A stretch of 64,000 nt of DNA from Desulfurellaceae bacterium bin18 (GCA_002238415.1 MPMI01000012.1:1-64000), one strand, 5' to 3'. Shown: positions 16,595-25,851, counted from the first letter of the stretch. The notes: generated from the sequence alone by a model not told the origin. Program-made: numbers and translations.

Positions 16595-17329
16595 TTACGT
16601 AAACGGCTCGAATTGGGGCTGTAGAATCACTTCAGCAGGACAGGCGCGCGGCGAGGAGGTGACAATCTGATAGGCTGCCTCTGCTACGTCATCCGGACTG
16701 AGGAGCTTCTCGCGATTCAGCCGCTTATTATACGGAATGAGAGCGGTGTCAACCGAGCCCGGACAGAGCAATGAGACCTTGATACCGCAGCGCCGCACCT
16801 CCTCAAATAACGCTTGCGTAAACCCACGCAGGCCAAACTTACTGGCTGCATAGGCGGCCTCGCCCGCCCGTCCACTCAAACTGGCCGTTGACCCCAACAT
16901 GATGACTGTGCCGTGTCGGCGTTCGATCATGGCTGGAAGGACCTGCTTGGTGAGGGACATGGCCGCGAACAGATTCACCCGTAAGACGGATTCCCAGTCG
17001 GTGAGGCGCGATTTCACGATGGGTGTGCGCGGCGATCCACCACCGGCATTATTGACCAGGATGTCAATGCGTTTGTAGCGCGCGAGCGTTGTCTCCACGA
17101 GCGTCGTAATCTGCTCATCCTGCTGTAAGTCCGTCGGAACCGAGAGCGCCTCGCCGCCAGTGTCCTGAATACTCCGTACCGTTGCCTGGAGTTCCTGTTC
17201 GGTCCGGGCGGCCAGCACGGTCTGCGCTCCCGCCTGAGCGAGCCTGAGGGCGATGGCTCTGCCGATGCCGCGGCCCGCGCCGGTAATCAGGGCAACCTGT
17301 TCTGACAGAGGGGAGGGGTGAGACGCCAT
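16595..17329 (-). CDS. SDR-family oxidoreductase (FabG-like)
   Basis: A 244-residue classical SDR: ALITGAGRGIGRAIALRLA cofactor loop, LVNNAGGGSPRTP, IMLGSTASLSG with the serine, and YAASKFGLRGF with the tyrosine and lysine. The start at ATG 17329 puts the cofactor loop about 14 residues in, as expected; the frame is open upstream to 17653 but overlaps the divergent enoyl-CoA hydratase. It is the first gene of a two-SDR unit. The last residues (AEVILQPQFEPF) resemble SDRs of lipid metabolism, but the substrate cannot be named. Confidence 0.82.
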   Translation of the reverse strand: MASHPSPLSEQVALITGAGRGIGRAIALRLAQAGAQTVLAARTEQELQATVRSIQDTGGEALSVPTDLQQDEQITTLVETTLARYKRIDILVNNAGGGSPRTPIVKSRLTDWESVLRVNLFAAMSLTKQVLPAMIERRHGTVIMLGSTASLSGRAGEAAYAASKFGLRGFTQALFEEVRRCGIKVSLLCPGSVDTALIPYNKRLNREKLLSPDDVAEAAYQIVTSSPRACPAEVILQPQFEPFT

Positions 17330-17431
17330 TTTGTTGCTTTTACCACGACGGAACGGTAGTATCCAATCCGCTTTTGGCCACGCCAAACACCGCTGGTCAG
17401 ATGAAAACCGACAGTGAATGAGGGAGGAACT

Positions 17432-18208
17432 ATGACGTACGAATATGCACTCTATGAAAAGGACGGCCATGTTGCCACCATCACCATGAACCGCCCGGAG
17501 CGGCTGAATGCTGTCCACCCACCGGCTGCCGAGGAGTTGTCGGCAATCTGGGATGACGCGCTCGCCGACGACAATACCTGGGTGATTGTCCTGACCGGTG
17601 CTGGGGAGAAAGCGTTTTCGGCCGGGAACGATCTCAAATACACCGCAGAACACGGCTTCCCGAAAAAGCGGGTCAAAGGCGGCTTTGGGGGCTTAACCGA
17701 CCGTACCGATATCTGGAAACCAACCATTGCTGCAGTGAATGGTTTTGCCCTGGGTGGCGGGTTTGAGATGGCGCTGGCGTGTGACATCATTGTGGCCGCC
17801 GACCATGCGCGGCTCGGGTTGCCTGAGCCGCGCGTCGGTTTGGCCGCTGCCGCGGGTGGCGTCCATCGTTTACCGCGCCAAATGCCGCTCAAGATTGCGC
17901 TGGGCTATATGCTGACCGGCAAGCATATGACTGCCCAGGAAGCGCATCGCTGGGGCGTCGTGAATGAAGTCGTTCCATTGGCAGACCTCAAGGCGACGGT
18001 GAAGCGCTGGACGGAGGAAATTCAGGAATGCGCCCCCCTGTCGGTCCGGGCGACCAAACAGTGCGCCATGATGGGGGCGGGGCTGACCTTGGACGAAGCC
18101 TTTGCCCAGTCCTACCCGGCGCTCAAGCAGATGATGAACTCCGAAGACGTAGTCGAAGGCCCCCGGGCGTTTGCCGAGAAGCGCAAACCGGACTGGAAGG
18201 GGAAGTAG
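17432..18208 (+). CDS. enoyl-CoA hydratase/isomerase family protein
   Basis: A 258-residue crotonase-fold protein. Visible are ATITMNRPERLNAVHPPAA, the oxyanion-hole segments AFSAGNDLK and NGFALGGGFEMALACDI, the catalytic glutamate region LGLPEPRVGLAAAAGG, and EAHRWGVVNEV. ATG 17432 is preceded by GGGAGGA. Hydration of 2-enoyl-CoA is the default reading, but the family also covers isomerases and dehalogenases. Divergent from the SDR pair and 33 bp upstream of the thioesterase, which suggests an acyl-CoA operon. Confidence 0.85.
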   Translation: MTYEYALYEKDGHVATITMNRPERLNAVHPPAAEELSAIWDDALADDNTWVIVLTGAGEKAFSAGNDLKYTAEHGFPKKRVKGGFGGLTDRTDIWKPTIAAVNGFALGGGFEMALACDIIVAADHARLGLPEPRVGLAAAAGGVHRLPRQMPLKIALGYMLTGKHMTAQEAHRWGVVNEVVPLADLKATVKRWTEEIQECAPLSVRATKQCAMMGAGLTLDEAFAQSYPALKQMMNSEDVVEGPRAFAEKRKPDWKGK

Positions 18209-18241
18209 GGGTTAGGGATCAGGGGTTGGGGACTAGGGTTC
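18209..18241. repeat. short GGGTTAGGG-type G-rich imperfect repeat
   Basis: The gap between the hydratase and thioesterase genes is built of imperfect repeats of a GGG-TTAGGG-ATCAGGGG-TTGGGG-ACTAGGG kind. G-rich units of this sort could fold as a quadruplex, but the stretch is short. Confidence 0.4.
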
Positions 18242-18679
18242 ATGGCAAAGACCGAGCAATCTCCTTCCCCAACCCCTCCCTCTCATACCCACACCCTGCG
18301 TGTCCGTTACGCCGAGACTGATCAGGCAGGGATGGCGCATCATGCCGCCTATCTGCCCTGGTTTGAAGAGGGGCGGGTGGCGCTCTTGCGCGCGCTGGGT
18401 AAGCCGTACCGCGAGCTGGAAGCGGAAGGGTTTCACTTTCCTGTTCTGGAAGTCCAGTGTCGCTACCGGGCCGTCGCGCTGTTCGATGACGTCCTCAAGA
18501 TGACGACGACGATTGAGGCGGTCGGCGGAGCGAGTATTCGATTCGGCTACCGGCTTGTTCGCCCGGCTGACGATATGTTGGTCGCAGAGGGGGCGACGCA
18601 GCACGCCTGTGTTGATGACGCAGGGAAAGTGAAACGCTTGCCCCGCGAGTTAAGGGAGATGCTAGGCAGGCGGCTTTGA
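18242..18679 (+). CDS. ybgC: YbgC-type acyl-CoA thioesterase
   Basis: A 145-residue hot-dog thioesterase. The signature RVRYAETDQAGMAHHAAYLPW carries the catalytic aspartate, here in the YAETD-Q-AG form, and FEEGRVALLRALG follows. The C-terminal half (GGASIRFGYRL) matches the 4-hydroxybenzoyl-CoA thioesterase family. It hydrolyses short acyl-CoA or aryl-CoA. It begins 33 bp after the hydratase and shares its direction, so the two likely act together on acyl-CoA. The first 15 residues (EQSPSPTPPSHTH) are low-complexity. Confidence 0.85.
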   Translation: MAKTEQSPSPTPPSHTHTLRVRYAETDQAGMAHHAAYLPWFEEGRVALLRALGKPYRELEAEGFHFPVLEVQCRYRAVALFDDVLKMTTTIEAVGGASIRFGYRLVRPADDMLVAEGATQHACVDDAGKVKRLPRELREMLGRRL

Positions 18680-18723
18680 CCGTTGGTTGGGTCGGTTGTC
18701 GGATCCCGCCGCTATGCCATGCT

Positions 18724-19263
18724 CTACCGCTCCCGTAGCTGTCTCAGATATTTTTTGCGGGCTTGTTTCAGGAAGTCGTGCGTCTCCGGCCAGCGATAAT
18801 CTTCGTAGGTGTACACAAAGGGATGGTAGGCTGCGTGATGATAGAGGAGGGTCACCTCGGCATAAATACCCCGCGAGAGGTAGAGCCGATGGGCCTGGTC
18901 TTTGGTTGAGGCCAGGACCAGCTTCATCGCATCAATATAGCCGGGGTCGAGATTTACGCGCCGTGGCGAAGCCGGACCCGGTGGAGTGGCAAAGGCGTAT
19001 TCCAGCTCGTTGGCTTCGAGCTTCAAGCGAATCAGGTCTTCAGGCGTGATGAGTTGCTCAAACGTCACAAAGCGCCGCAGCAGATGACCGCCCATCTCCG
19101 CTCGATAATAGTCTGTAGTCTCCCAGGCAAAAACGGCGCTTTCCAAATCAATCCGACCATAGGCCGACTCCAGCCGCGCAGTTGCCTGGTTGAAGAGCGC
19201 CGTATCGGCGGCAAGCAGAGCCATCAATAATTTCACTGGCTCGGGAAGGCTCGGCGTACCCAT
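18724..19263 (-). CDS. DUF4416 family protein
   Basis: A 179-residue protein with the DUF4416 pattern: KLLMALL at the start, TDYYRAEMG, RRVNLDPGYID, KDQAHRLYLSRGIYAEVTLLY and YPWPE-like ending HPFVYTYEDYRWPE. The family is conserved in delta-proteobacteria-like and Aquificae-like lineages; function is unknown. The conserved histidine, tyrosine and lysine residues suggest a GTP/nucleotide-free binding fold, but nothing catalytic is proven. It lies immediately downstream of coaBC on the same strand (22 bp), so it may be co-transcribed. Confidence 0.8.
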   Translation of the reverse strand: MGTPSLPEPVKLLMALLAADTALFNQATARLESAYGRIDLESAVFAWETTDYYRAEMGGHLLRRFVTFEQLITPEDLIRLKLEANELEYAFATPPGPASPRRVNLDPGYIDAMKLVLASTKDQAHRLYLSRGIYAEVTLLYHHAAYHPFVYTYEDYRWPETHDFLKQARKKYLRQLRER

Positions 19264-19285
19264 AGGCGAGGCTCGATCGCGGGAA

Positions 19286-20485
19286 CTACGGAGATTTTTT
19301 CAGAGCGAGGAGTCGATCGTAGACCGCATGGGCGACGGCGTCTTTGGACATCAGGGGGAGCGGTTCTTGCTGGCCGGTTCGGTCCAACAGGGTCACGATG
19401 TTGGTATCGCCAGCAAAGCCAGCCCCTTCCTGCATCACATCGTTGGCCACGATCATATCGAGGTTTTTCGCGCGTAGCTTGCGCTCGGCGTTTTGGAGGA
19501 CGTCTTCCGTTTCCGTGGCAAAGCCGACCAGGAATCGGTTACCTTTGTCCCGGCCGAGTCCGGCCAGAATATCCGGATTGCGGTCAAGCGCGATCGAAAA
19601 GTCACCGTCCTTTTTTTTGATCTTCTGAGTAGCAATTTGGGCCGGCCGATAGTCGGCAATGGCCGCGGCTGAGACGACTATGGTGGCCCGCGGGTAGTGG
19701 GTGAGGACGGCCTGCTGCATTTCGAGTGCGGTGCGCACCGAACACAGCCGCACCCCGAGCGGTGCGGCCAGTGCGGTCGGCCCACTGACCAAGGTAACCT
19801 CGGCTCCCCGCTGGTGGGCAATGCGAGCCAGGGCAAAACCCATTTTCCCAGTCGAGCGATTGGTGATAAAGCGAACCGGATCAATGGGTTCGCAGTTGGG
19901 ACCGGCCGTCACGATGACATGTTCGCCCTGCATATCTTTTTTTGTCAGTGTGGCTTCCACACACTCGACGATCTGTTCAGGCTCAGCCAAACGGCCTTTG
20001 CCTTCGTAGCCGCAGGCGAGCTCTCCCTCCGCCGGCTCGATAACGTGGTGGCCAAAACGCTGTAAGGTCTTGAGGTTTTCTTGCGTTGCCGGGTGGGCAT
20101 ACATGTGGACATTCATGGCCGGAGCAATGACGACCGGAGCGCGCGCGACTAAGAGCAGGGTTGAGAGCAGATCGTCGGCGAGTCCGTGCGCAAGCTTGGC
20201 CAGAATATTGGCGGTTGCTGGCGCAATAAGAACAAGGTCGGCCGTATCCGCCAGTCGGATATGGCCGATTTCGGATTCTTGAGTCAGGTCAAACGTGTCC
20301 GTGGAAACGGGATTGCCGGACAGCGATTGCAGGGTGAGCGGCGTAATGAACTCCTGGGCGTTTCTGGTCATTACGACACGAACTGTGGCTCCTGCCTTGA
20401 CCAGGAGGCGGACGATCTCTGCCGCCTTATAGGCGGCAATACCGCCGCTTACTCCAAGAAGGATGTTTTTGTTTTGTAGTACCAT
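19286..20485 (-). CDS. coaBC: bifunctional phosphopantothenoylcysteine decarboxylase/synthase CoaBC
   Basis: A 399-residue protein in two halves. Residues 1-180 are the flavin decarboxylase CoaC (KNILLGVSGGIAAYKAAEI, PAMNVHMY, the substrate-cysteine region VIEPAEGELACGYEGKGRL). The second half is the CoaB synthase (VIVTAGPNCEPIDPVRFITN, RSTGKMGFALA, AAIADYRP, KIKKKDG). Together they make 4'-phosphopantetheine for coenzyme A. ATG 20485 starts right at the flavin strand; a longer frame upstream is non-conserved. The gene is divergent from the polyprenyl synthase. Confidence 0.93.
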   Translation of the reverse strand: MVLQNKNILLGVSGGIAAYKAAEIVRLLVKAGATVRVVMTRNAQEFITPLTLQSLSGNPVSTDTFDLTQESEIGHIRLADTADLVLIAPATANILAKLAHGLADDLLSTLLLVARAPVVIAPAMNVHMYAHPATQENLKTLQRFGHHVIEPAEGELACGYEGKGRLAEPEQIVECVEATLTKKDMQGEHVIVTAGPNCEPIDPVRFITNRSTGKMGFALARIAHQRGAEVTLVSGPTALAAPLGVRLCSVRTALEMQQAVLTHYPRATIVVSAAAIADYRPAQIATQKIKKKDGDFSIALDRNPDILAGLGRDKGNRFLVGFATETEDVLQNAERKLRAKNLDMIVANDVMQEGAGFAGDTNIVTLLDRTGQQEPLPLMSKDAVAHAVYDRLLALKKSP

Positions 20486-20716
20486 GCTGATAGCGGCGCC
20501 CGAGGCTCCCTCCACTTTATTTAACCGTATTTTGCATAATACGAGGGAAACGAGGCGGGGGGCAAGGTCTTGAGGCAGGACCGAAGTTCCTCGTGCCGTT
20601 GGACATTTCACCTTAATTACAAGATATTTGCACTCCTTGACGTTTTCCCCCCCTTTGGCATTATGTGAGGAGCCTCAGGACGGGTCTGAGGGAATGTTGC
20701 CTGATTTGAGTGTAAT
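20486..20716. promoter_or_regulatory. divergent intergenic region coaBC / polyprenyl synthase
   Basis: About 230 bp that must hold both promoters. A 6-bp inverted repeat, CGTATT-TTGCAT-AATACG, lies at 20526-20543. A C-rich run (CCCCCCC) sits near 20645. No riboswitch or RNA gene is recognised here. Confidence 0.35.
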
Positions 20717-21703
20717 GTGTCTGCCAAAGCCAACCTCCCGCAACCAGATTCCTTTTCTCCACAAGACTGCGTCGCTGCCGAGCTTGAGAAAGTTGAAGAA
20801 CGGCTCGCCGGGCTCCTCCAATCTCGCGAACAACTGCTGAGTGACATCGGGAATTACCTTGTTGGGGCAGGCGGGAAACGTGCCCGGCCGACCGTGGCCC
20901 TCATGGTGTTTCGCGCCTGCGGCGGAAAAAATGTGGATGACATCATCGATGTCGCCGCCGCCCTGGAACTCATTCATTCCGCCTCTCTCCTGCATGACGA
21001 TATTATTGATGAAGCGGAGACCCGGCGTGGGAAAGAGTCGGCCCTGCACCGCTTCGGGTTGGCCGAGACCTTAATAGCCGGGGATTTTTTATTCGGACGG
21101 GCCTTTGCGCTGTGCGGCCGTTTTGAGGAAAAGGTCATTACCTGGGCGACGGATGCCTGTATCAGTCTGACTGAAGGAGAAGTCCTGCAAGACCGTTTGC
21201 GCCACGACCCGAGCGTGACGCGAGACGACTATCTGGAAATTATCGAACGCAAAACGGCCTCACTGTTTGCCCAAGGGGCGCGTATGGGCGCTCATCTTGC
21301 TGGGGCCTCGCTGGAGGTGGTTGAGGGCCTGGCCGAGTCTGGCTACTGCCTGGGTATGGCCTTTCAGATTGTTGATGATGTCCTTGATGTGGCTGGCGAT
21401 GGCAACCGGACCGGTAAGCCCACCGGGGCTGATCTCAGGGACGGCAATCCGTCTTTACCACTTGTGCTGGCGCTTGCCCATGCGCCTGAGGTCAAACGGG
21501 TCTTTGAGAAACAGTCGCCGAGTCAGCAGGAAATCGACGGCGCACTGGAGCAGGTGCGTCGCTCCGGGGTGCTGGACGAAGCCACACGTATGGCCCACGC
21601 CTACGGCAAACAGACGCTGAAGGCGTTAGAAGTGCTGCCGCCGTCTCCCTATTACGACGGTCTTGCTTTTTTTGTGTCCCAGCTTGTCAATCGGACTGCC
21701 TAG
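20717..21703 (+). CDS. ispB: polyprenyl diphosphate synthase (IspB-like)
   Basis: A 328-residue trans-prenyltransferase that builds long isoprenoid chains for quinones. The two aspartate-rich motifs are LLHDDIIDEAETRRG and the second FQIVDDVLD, with GGKRARPTVALM and the KTASLF region between. The chain-length-determining residues just before the first motif (LIHSASLLHDD) are small, in keeping with a long-chain product such as octaprenyl. The start is GTG 20717, with an overlapping ATG in another frame at 20715. The next gene begins 18 bp after the stop. Confidence 0.9.
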   Translation: MSAKANLPQPDSFSPQDCVAAELEKVEERLAGLLQSREQLLSDIGNYLVGAGGKRARPTVALMVFRACGGKNVDDIIDVAAALELIHSASLLHDDIIDEAETRRGKESALHRFGLAETLIAGDFLFGRAFALCGRFEEKVITWATDACISLTEGEVLQDRLRHDPSVTRDDYLEIIERKTASLFAQGARMGAHLAGASLEVVEGLAESGYCLGMAFQIVDDVLDVAGDGNRTGKPTGADLRDGNPSLPLVLALAHAPEVKRVFEKQSPSQQEIDGALEQVRRSGVLDEATRMAHAYGKQTLKALEVLPPSPYYDGLAFFVSQLVNRTA

Positions 21704-21721
21704 GCATATCCTCGACAGGTA

Positions 21722-22567
21722 ATGGTCACTGACTCGCCACACGCATTACTGGCCCAGGTTACCCACTCCCTGCACGCGTATGCACAGGAGTTGCAGGCTG
21801 GCGGAGTCGAAGGCTTCCCTCCCGCTCCGGCCTCTTCGACGACACCGGTTGACGAGGGCTCCCCAGGACCGGTTGCCGACAGTCGTGTGGAATCTGTCGA
21901 GCATCAGCCACGGCAGGCCGCTGACGCGCCCGCACCGCCCGCGGCTTTTCCGGCTTCGCCCCCGGACACGCTTGCCCCACCAGCCCCAGCCGAGGAGGCT
22001 TCTCTGGCTGCCGTCCACACGCTCACAGAACTCCGCGCCGAAATCGGCGATTGTCGCCGCTGTCGGTTGTGTGAAAAACGCAATACTATCGTCTTTGGGG
22101 TCGGCAATCCCGACGCAGAGATTATGTTTATTGGTGAAGGGCCAGGCTACGAAGAGGATAAACAGGGCGAACCCTTTGTTGGACGGGCCGGGCAGTTGCT
22201 GACGCAGATCATTACCAAAGGCATGCAAATGCAGCGCTCGGATGTCTATATTGCCAATGTCGTCAAATGCCGTCCGCCTGAGAACCGGAATCCTGAACCT
22301 GATGAGATTGCGGCCTGTGAGCCCTTTCTGGTTAAACAACTAGAGATCATTCAGCCCAAGATTATTGTTGCCTTAGGGAAATTTGCCGCCCAGACGTTAC
22401 TGAAAGATACGACCCCCATTACCCGCTTGCGCGGTAAGTGGCAGTCCTATCACGGGATAAAACTGATGCCGACCTTGCATCCGGCCTACTTGCTGCGCAA
22501 CCCGAAAGATAAGCGTCTGGTGTGGGAAGATATTAAAGCGGTACTCCGAGAAATAGGACGTCTTTAG
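21722..22567 (+). CDS. family 4 uracil-DNA glycosylase
   Basis: A 281-residue DNA-repair enzyme that removes uracil. Residues 1-95 are a proline- and alanine-rich low-complexity tail (PAPPAAFPASPPDTLAPPAP). The catalytic core follows: CRRCRLCEKRNTIVFGVGN, the motif IMFIGEGPGYEEDKQGEPFVG, NVVKCRPPENRNPEPDE, and the LHPAYLL histidine near the end. The four cluster cysteines (two in the CRRCRLC segment, one in KCRPP, one in AACEPF) mark the 4Fe-4S family 4/5. The long disordered N-tail is commonly seen in this family and may vary in length. Start ATG 21722. Confidence 0.92.
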   Translation: MVTDSPHALLAQVTHSLHAYAQELQAGGVEGFPPAPASSTTPVDEGSPGPVADSRVESVEHQPRQAADAPAPPAAFPASPPDTLAPPAPAEEASLAAVHTLTELRAEIGDCRRCRLCEKRNTIVFGVGNPDAEIMFIGEGPGYEEDKQGEPFVGRAGQLLTQIITKGMQMQRSDVYIANVVKCRPPENRNPEPDEIAACEPFLVKQLEIIQPKIIVALGKFAAQTLLKDTTPITRLRGKWQSYHGIKLMPTLHPAYLLRNPKDKRLVWEDIKAVLREIGRL

Positions 22568-22568
22568 C

Positions 22569-23912
22569 GTGCGAAAACATTGCCGTACGGTGCGGTCCGT
22601 CCGCCTCTTTTCCTGGGTCTGTCTCCTGACGGGCCTGGGTATGCTCATTGGTGCATCCGCACAAAGTCAGTCTGCCCATATCAACCGGATTGTTATCGAC
22701 GCCTCGATCAATCCGGCCGTGGGTGACTTTATTCACGAGAATATCGATCAGTCCGCCCAAGAGGGAGCCCTGGCGCTGATTATTCAGCTCGATACCCCAG
22801 GTGGATTGCTGAATTCAACCAAGAGCATCGTCAAGGACATGCTGGGCGCTCCGTTGCCCGTTCTGTTATACGTCTCTCCCAGCGGGGCGGGGGCTGGCTC
22901 GGCCGGCGTGTTTATTACGTTGGCCGGTCATATCGCCGCCATGGCTCCGGGCACAACCATAGGCGCGGCGCATCCGGTTGCCAGCGGCGGGCAAAACATC
23001 GAAGGCGACATGCGGGAGAAGATTGAGAATTTCACGGTTTCGTTTATCGAATCGATTGCGCAGCGCCGGGGCCGCAACGTCGAGTGGGCAGAGAAGGCGG
23101 TCCGGGAAAGTGTCTCGATCACCGAGGTCGAAGCGCTGGAGAAGAATGTCGTTGATTTTGTTGCGACGGATGTGCACGATTTGCTGACCCAGGCCAGTGG
23201 CCGCGCTGTTGAGGTGGGCTCGGAAAAGGTCACCCTGGATTTTAGCGCCGCCCAACTGGGTGAGGGCCGCTTCAATATCGTTACGGTCGAGATGCGGCTG
23301 AAGCATAAGGTGCTGAATATCCTGGCCGATCCCAATATCGCCTACCTGCTCATGATGGCGGGTATGCTGGGCCTGTATCTTGAATTCTCTAACCCCGGTC
23401 TGCTGCTCCCCGGTCTGGCGGGCGGCATTTGTTTGATTCTCGCGCTGACGGCCTTTCAGGTCTTACCCATTAATTACACCGGTCTGGTCTTAATCGGACT
23501 CGGCATGGCGCTGCTCATAGCCGAGATGTTTCTCCCGAGTTTCGGCATCCTGGGCGTCAGCGGTATTGCGGCCTTTGTGCTAGGCTCGTTGTTCTTATTC
23601 GATACGCCGGACGCCGAGCTGGCGGTTGATCGCGGCATTATTTTTGCCGCTTCGCTGGCTGTGGGGACATTCATGTTTGTTGTCGGCTCGCTGGCTGTGC
23701 GGGCGTGGCGCCGCCCGGCAGTCTCAGGCGTAGAGGGCCTGCAGGGTGAAATCGGCGAAGTACGCACCCCGCTGGCTCCACAGGGAAAGGTCTGGGTGCA
23801 CGGCGAGTATTGGACGGCTCAGAGTGACGAAGAGATTGAAGTTGGCCAGAAGGTCCAGATCATCGCGGTTGATCATATGATACTGCGGGTCCGCCGCGCA
23901 GCGAATGCATGA
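22569..23912 (+). CDS. nfeD: NfeD family membrane protease-like protein
   Basis: A 447-residue protein. A signal peptide begins at GTG 22569 (VRLFSWVCLLTGLGMLIGAS). The ClpP-like serine-protease domain has DTPGGLL and YVSPSGAGAGSAGVFITLAG with the serine, and the later lysine-rich EKIENF region. The C-terminal part has several membrane helices and the soluble NfeD OB-fold (GLQGEIGEVRTPLAPQG, VGQKVQIIAVD). NfeD partners with stomatin-like proteins, and the slipin follows after 15 bp, so the pair is an operon acting in membrane-microdomain quality control. Confidence 0.9.
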   Translation: MRKHCRTVRSVRLFSWVCLLTGLGMLIGASAQSQSAHINRIVIDASINPAVGDFIHENIDQSAQEGALALIIQLDTPGGLLNSTKSIVKDMLGAPLPVLLYVSPSGAGAGSAGVFITLAGHIAAMAPGTTIGAAHPVASGGQNIEGDMREKIENFTVSFIESIAQRRGRNVEWAEKAVRESVSITEVEALEKNVVDFVATDVHDLLTQASGRAVEVGSEKVTLDFSAAQLGEGRFNIVTVEMRLKHKVLNILADPNIAYLLMMAGMLGLYLEFSNPGLLLPGLAGGICLILALTAFQVLPINYTGLVLIGLGMALLIAEMFLPSFGILGVSGIAAFVLGSLFLFDTPDAELAVDRGIIFAASLAVGTFMFVVGSLAVRAWRRPAVSGVEGLQGEIGEVRTPLAPQGKVWVHGEYWTAQSDEEIEVGQKVQIIAVDHMILRVRRAANA

Positions 23913-23927
23913 GAAAAAGGAGGACGT

Positions 23928-24722
23928 ATGTTTGACTTTGGTCCGGTCGTCACGTTTCTGATTATAGGTCTGGTACTCCTTGCGAGTGGCATCAAGGTTC
24001 TGCCCGAATATGAGCGGGGGGTTATTTTTCGACTTGGACGACTAGTGAAGCAGCGTGGTCCAGGACTGATCTATGTTATCCCCGTGATTGAACGCATGGT
24101 CCGTATGGACATGCGAACGATTACCCTGGACATTCCTTCACAAGACGTTATTACCAAAGACAACGTTTCGGTCAAAGTCAATGCTGTCCTCTATTTCCGT
24201 GTCTTAGAGCCCAGTAGCGCAACGATTGAGATCGAGAATTATCTGTTTGCCACCTCGCAACTCGCCCAAACGACGCTGCGGAGTGTCTGCGGTCAAGCCG
24301 AACTGGACGAGTTGCTCTCCGAGCGGGATAAGATCAATTCCCATCTGCAAGAGATTGTTGACACGCAGACGGACCCGTGGGGGGTTAAGGTCTCATTGGT
24401 TGAGGTCAAACATATTGACCTGCCTCAGGAGATGCAGCGGGCGCTGGCAAAACAGGCCGAGGCCGAGCGTGAACGCCGGGCCAAAGTGATTAACGCCGAG
24501 GGCGAATTCCAGGCCGCCCAGCGGCTGGCCGATGCCTCTGCCATCATCGAACAGCATCCGGTCGCGCTCCAACTGCGGTATCTGCAAACGCTTTCTGAAG
24601 TAGCCACCGAGAATAATTCAACCACGCTCTTCCCGATACCGATTGATCTCTTGCAGCCGTTCCTACGCGGGATAGGTGGATCGGCACCAACGGACAGCCC
24701 GCCAGATAATTCGACAACGTAA
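23928..24722 (+). CDS. slipin / stomatin-like SPFH-domain protein
   Basis: A 264-residue protein. One N-terminal helix ([18 protein letters not shown]) anchors it, then the band-7 domain carries [21 protein letters not shown], the [25 protein letters not shown] stretch split into the usual segments, and [21 protein letters not shown] helical region with [17 protein letters not shown] follows and ends with LPIDLLQPF-like [11 protein letters not shown]. Stomatin-family proteins oligomerise in membranes and are processed or regulated by NfeD proteases. AAGGAGG sits before the ATG. This is the second gene of the pair. Confidence 0.9.
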   Translation: MFDFGPVVTFLIIGLVLLASGIKVLPEYERGVIFRLGRLVKQRGPGLIYVIPVIERMVRMDMRTITLDIPSQDVITKDNVSVKVNAVLYFRVLEPSSATIEIENYLFATSQLAQTTLRSVCGQAELDELLSERDKINSHLQEIVDTQTDPWGVKVSLVEVKHIDLPQEMQRALAKQAEAERERRAKVINAEGEFQAAQRLADASAIIEQHPVALQLRYLQTLSEVATENNSTTLFPIPIDLLQPFLRGIGGSAPTDSPPDNSTT

Positions 24723-24759
24723 GAGGTCTTTCTTGCGAGTCGTTGTTTGAGCAGTTATT

Positions 24760-24796
24760 CCCCCTCACCCTGACCCTCTCCCTCAAGGGAGAGGGG
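24760..24796. repeat. dispersed CCCTCACCC-type GC-rich palindromic repeat, copy 2
   Basis: CCCCCTCACCCTGACCCTCTCCCTCAAGGGAGAGGGG arranged as CTCACCCTGAC then CCTCTCCCTCA and AAGGGAGAGGGG, closing a hairpin (CCTCTCCCT with AGGGAGAGG). It lies between the slipin and queA and may end transcription. Confidence 0.75.
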
Positions 24797-24813
24797 ACTG
24801 TTATCTCTTCTGA

Positions 24814-25851
24814 ATGGAACTTTCTGATTTCGACTACGACCTGCCGGCCGAGTTAATCGCCCAAGAGCCGGCAAAACAACGCGATCAGTCCCGCCTGCTG
24901 CACGTTGGGCGAGGCGACGCTTCCCTCTCGCATCATCGGTTTTCGGACCTGCTCGGCCTGCTGCCCAAAGACTGTGTGCTGGTCTGTAACAACACCCGCG
25001 TTATCCCGGCCCGCTTGCGCGGGAAGAAGACGACGGGCGGGAAAGTCGAACTCCTCCTCGTTCGACGTACCGTGGCTGAGGGAGAAGTCTGGCAGGTCTT
25101 GTGTAAAGGCGGTCAAAAACAGAAAGTCGGCGGGCGCATTAATTTTGCGGATAAATTTTGGGGCAAATGGGTGGAAGTGCCGAGGGCCGGTCAGGGGAGT
25201 ATACGCTTTTTCCCGGAAAAGGACTTTCAGCGACTTGTAGAACAACACGGAGAAGTCCCGCTGCCGCCGTATATCAGGCGCTCGCCGGGCCGGCACGCGA
25301 TAGACCAGGAGCGCTACCAAACGGTGTATGCCCAGCAATCTGGTGCGGTCGCCGCTCCGACTGCCGGGCTGCATTTTACGCCGGCATTACTCGACAAGCT
25401 GGTCCAGAGTGGCATTCAGCTGTGTTTTATCACTCTGCATGTTGGTCTGGGCACGTTTCAGCCTATCCGGGTGGAGCAGGTTGAGACGCATACGATGGGA
25501 ACCGAATCATACGAAATCGATGCGGCCACCGCAGAATGTATCAACACGGCTAAAGCCTCCGGGAGAAAAATCATTGCGGTTGGGACAACCACAACACGCG
25601 CGCTCGAATCATCCGCTCAACAGACGGGCCACGTCCAGCCCGGATCGAATCAGTCCGATTTGTTTATTTATCCCGGCTATGAATTTCAGGTAATAGACGG
25701 CTTGATCACCAATTTCCATCTGCCCCGTTCGACCCTGCTGCTGCTGGTGTCAGCCTTCGCCGGACGCGAGCGCATGCTGCACGCCTATGCGGAAGCGGTG
25801 AAGCGGCGCTACCGGTTTTACAGTTACGGGGATGCGATGTTGATTGTGTAG
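24814..25851 (+). CDS. queA: S-adenosylmethionine:tRNA ribosyltransferase-isomerase QueA
   Basis: QueA (345 residues) transfers and isomerises the ribosyl of SAM to preQ1-tRNA, giving epoxyqueuosine. Family signatures: SDFDYDLPAELIAQEP at the start, VCNNTRVIPARLRGKK, PLPPYIRR, AAPTAGLHFTPALL, and the C-terminal LITNFHLPRSTLLLLVSAFAG. The start is ATG 24814, right after the repeat. queG and tgt of the same pathway are elsewhere in the window, and only queA/tgt are near each other. Confidence 0.95.
   Translation: MELSDFDYDLPAELIAQEPAKQRDQSRLLHVGRGDASLSHHRFSDLLGLLPKDCVLVCNNTRVIPARLRGKKTTGGKVELLLVRRTVAEGEVWQVLCKGGQKQKVGGRINFADKFWGKWVEVPRAGQGSIRFFPEKDFQRLVEQHGEVPLPPYIRRSPGRHAIDQERYQTVYAQQSGAVAAPTAGLHFTPALLDKLVQSGIQLCFITLHVGLGTFQPIRVEQVETHTMGTESYEIDAATAECINTAKASGRKIIAVGTTTTRALESSAQQTGHVQPGSNQSDLFIYPGYEFQVIDGLITNFHLPRSTLLLLVSAFAGRERMLHAYAEAVKRRYRFYSYGDAMLIV

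Noticed and set aside
16593-16604. Perfect 12-bp palindrome GTTTACGTAAAC
   Set aside because: It covers the end of one SDR coding region and is short enough to be chance; no T tract follows to make it a terminator.
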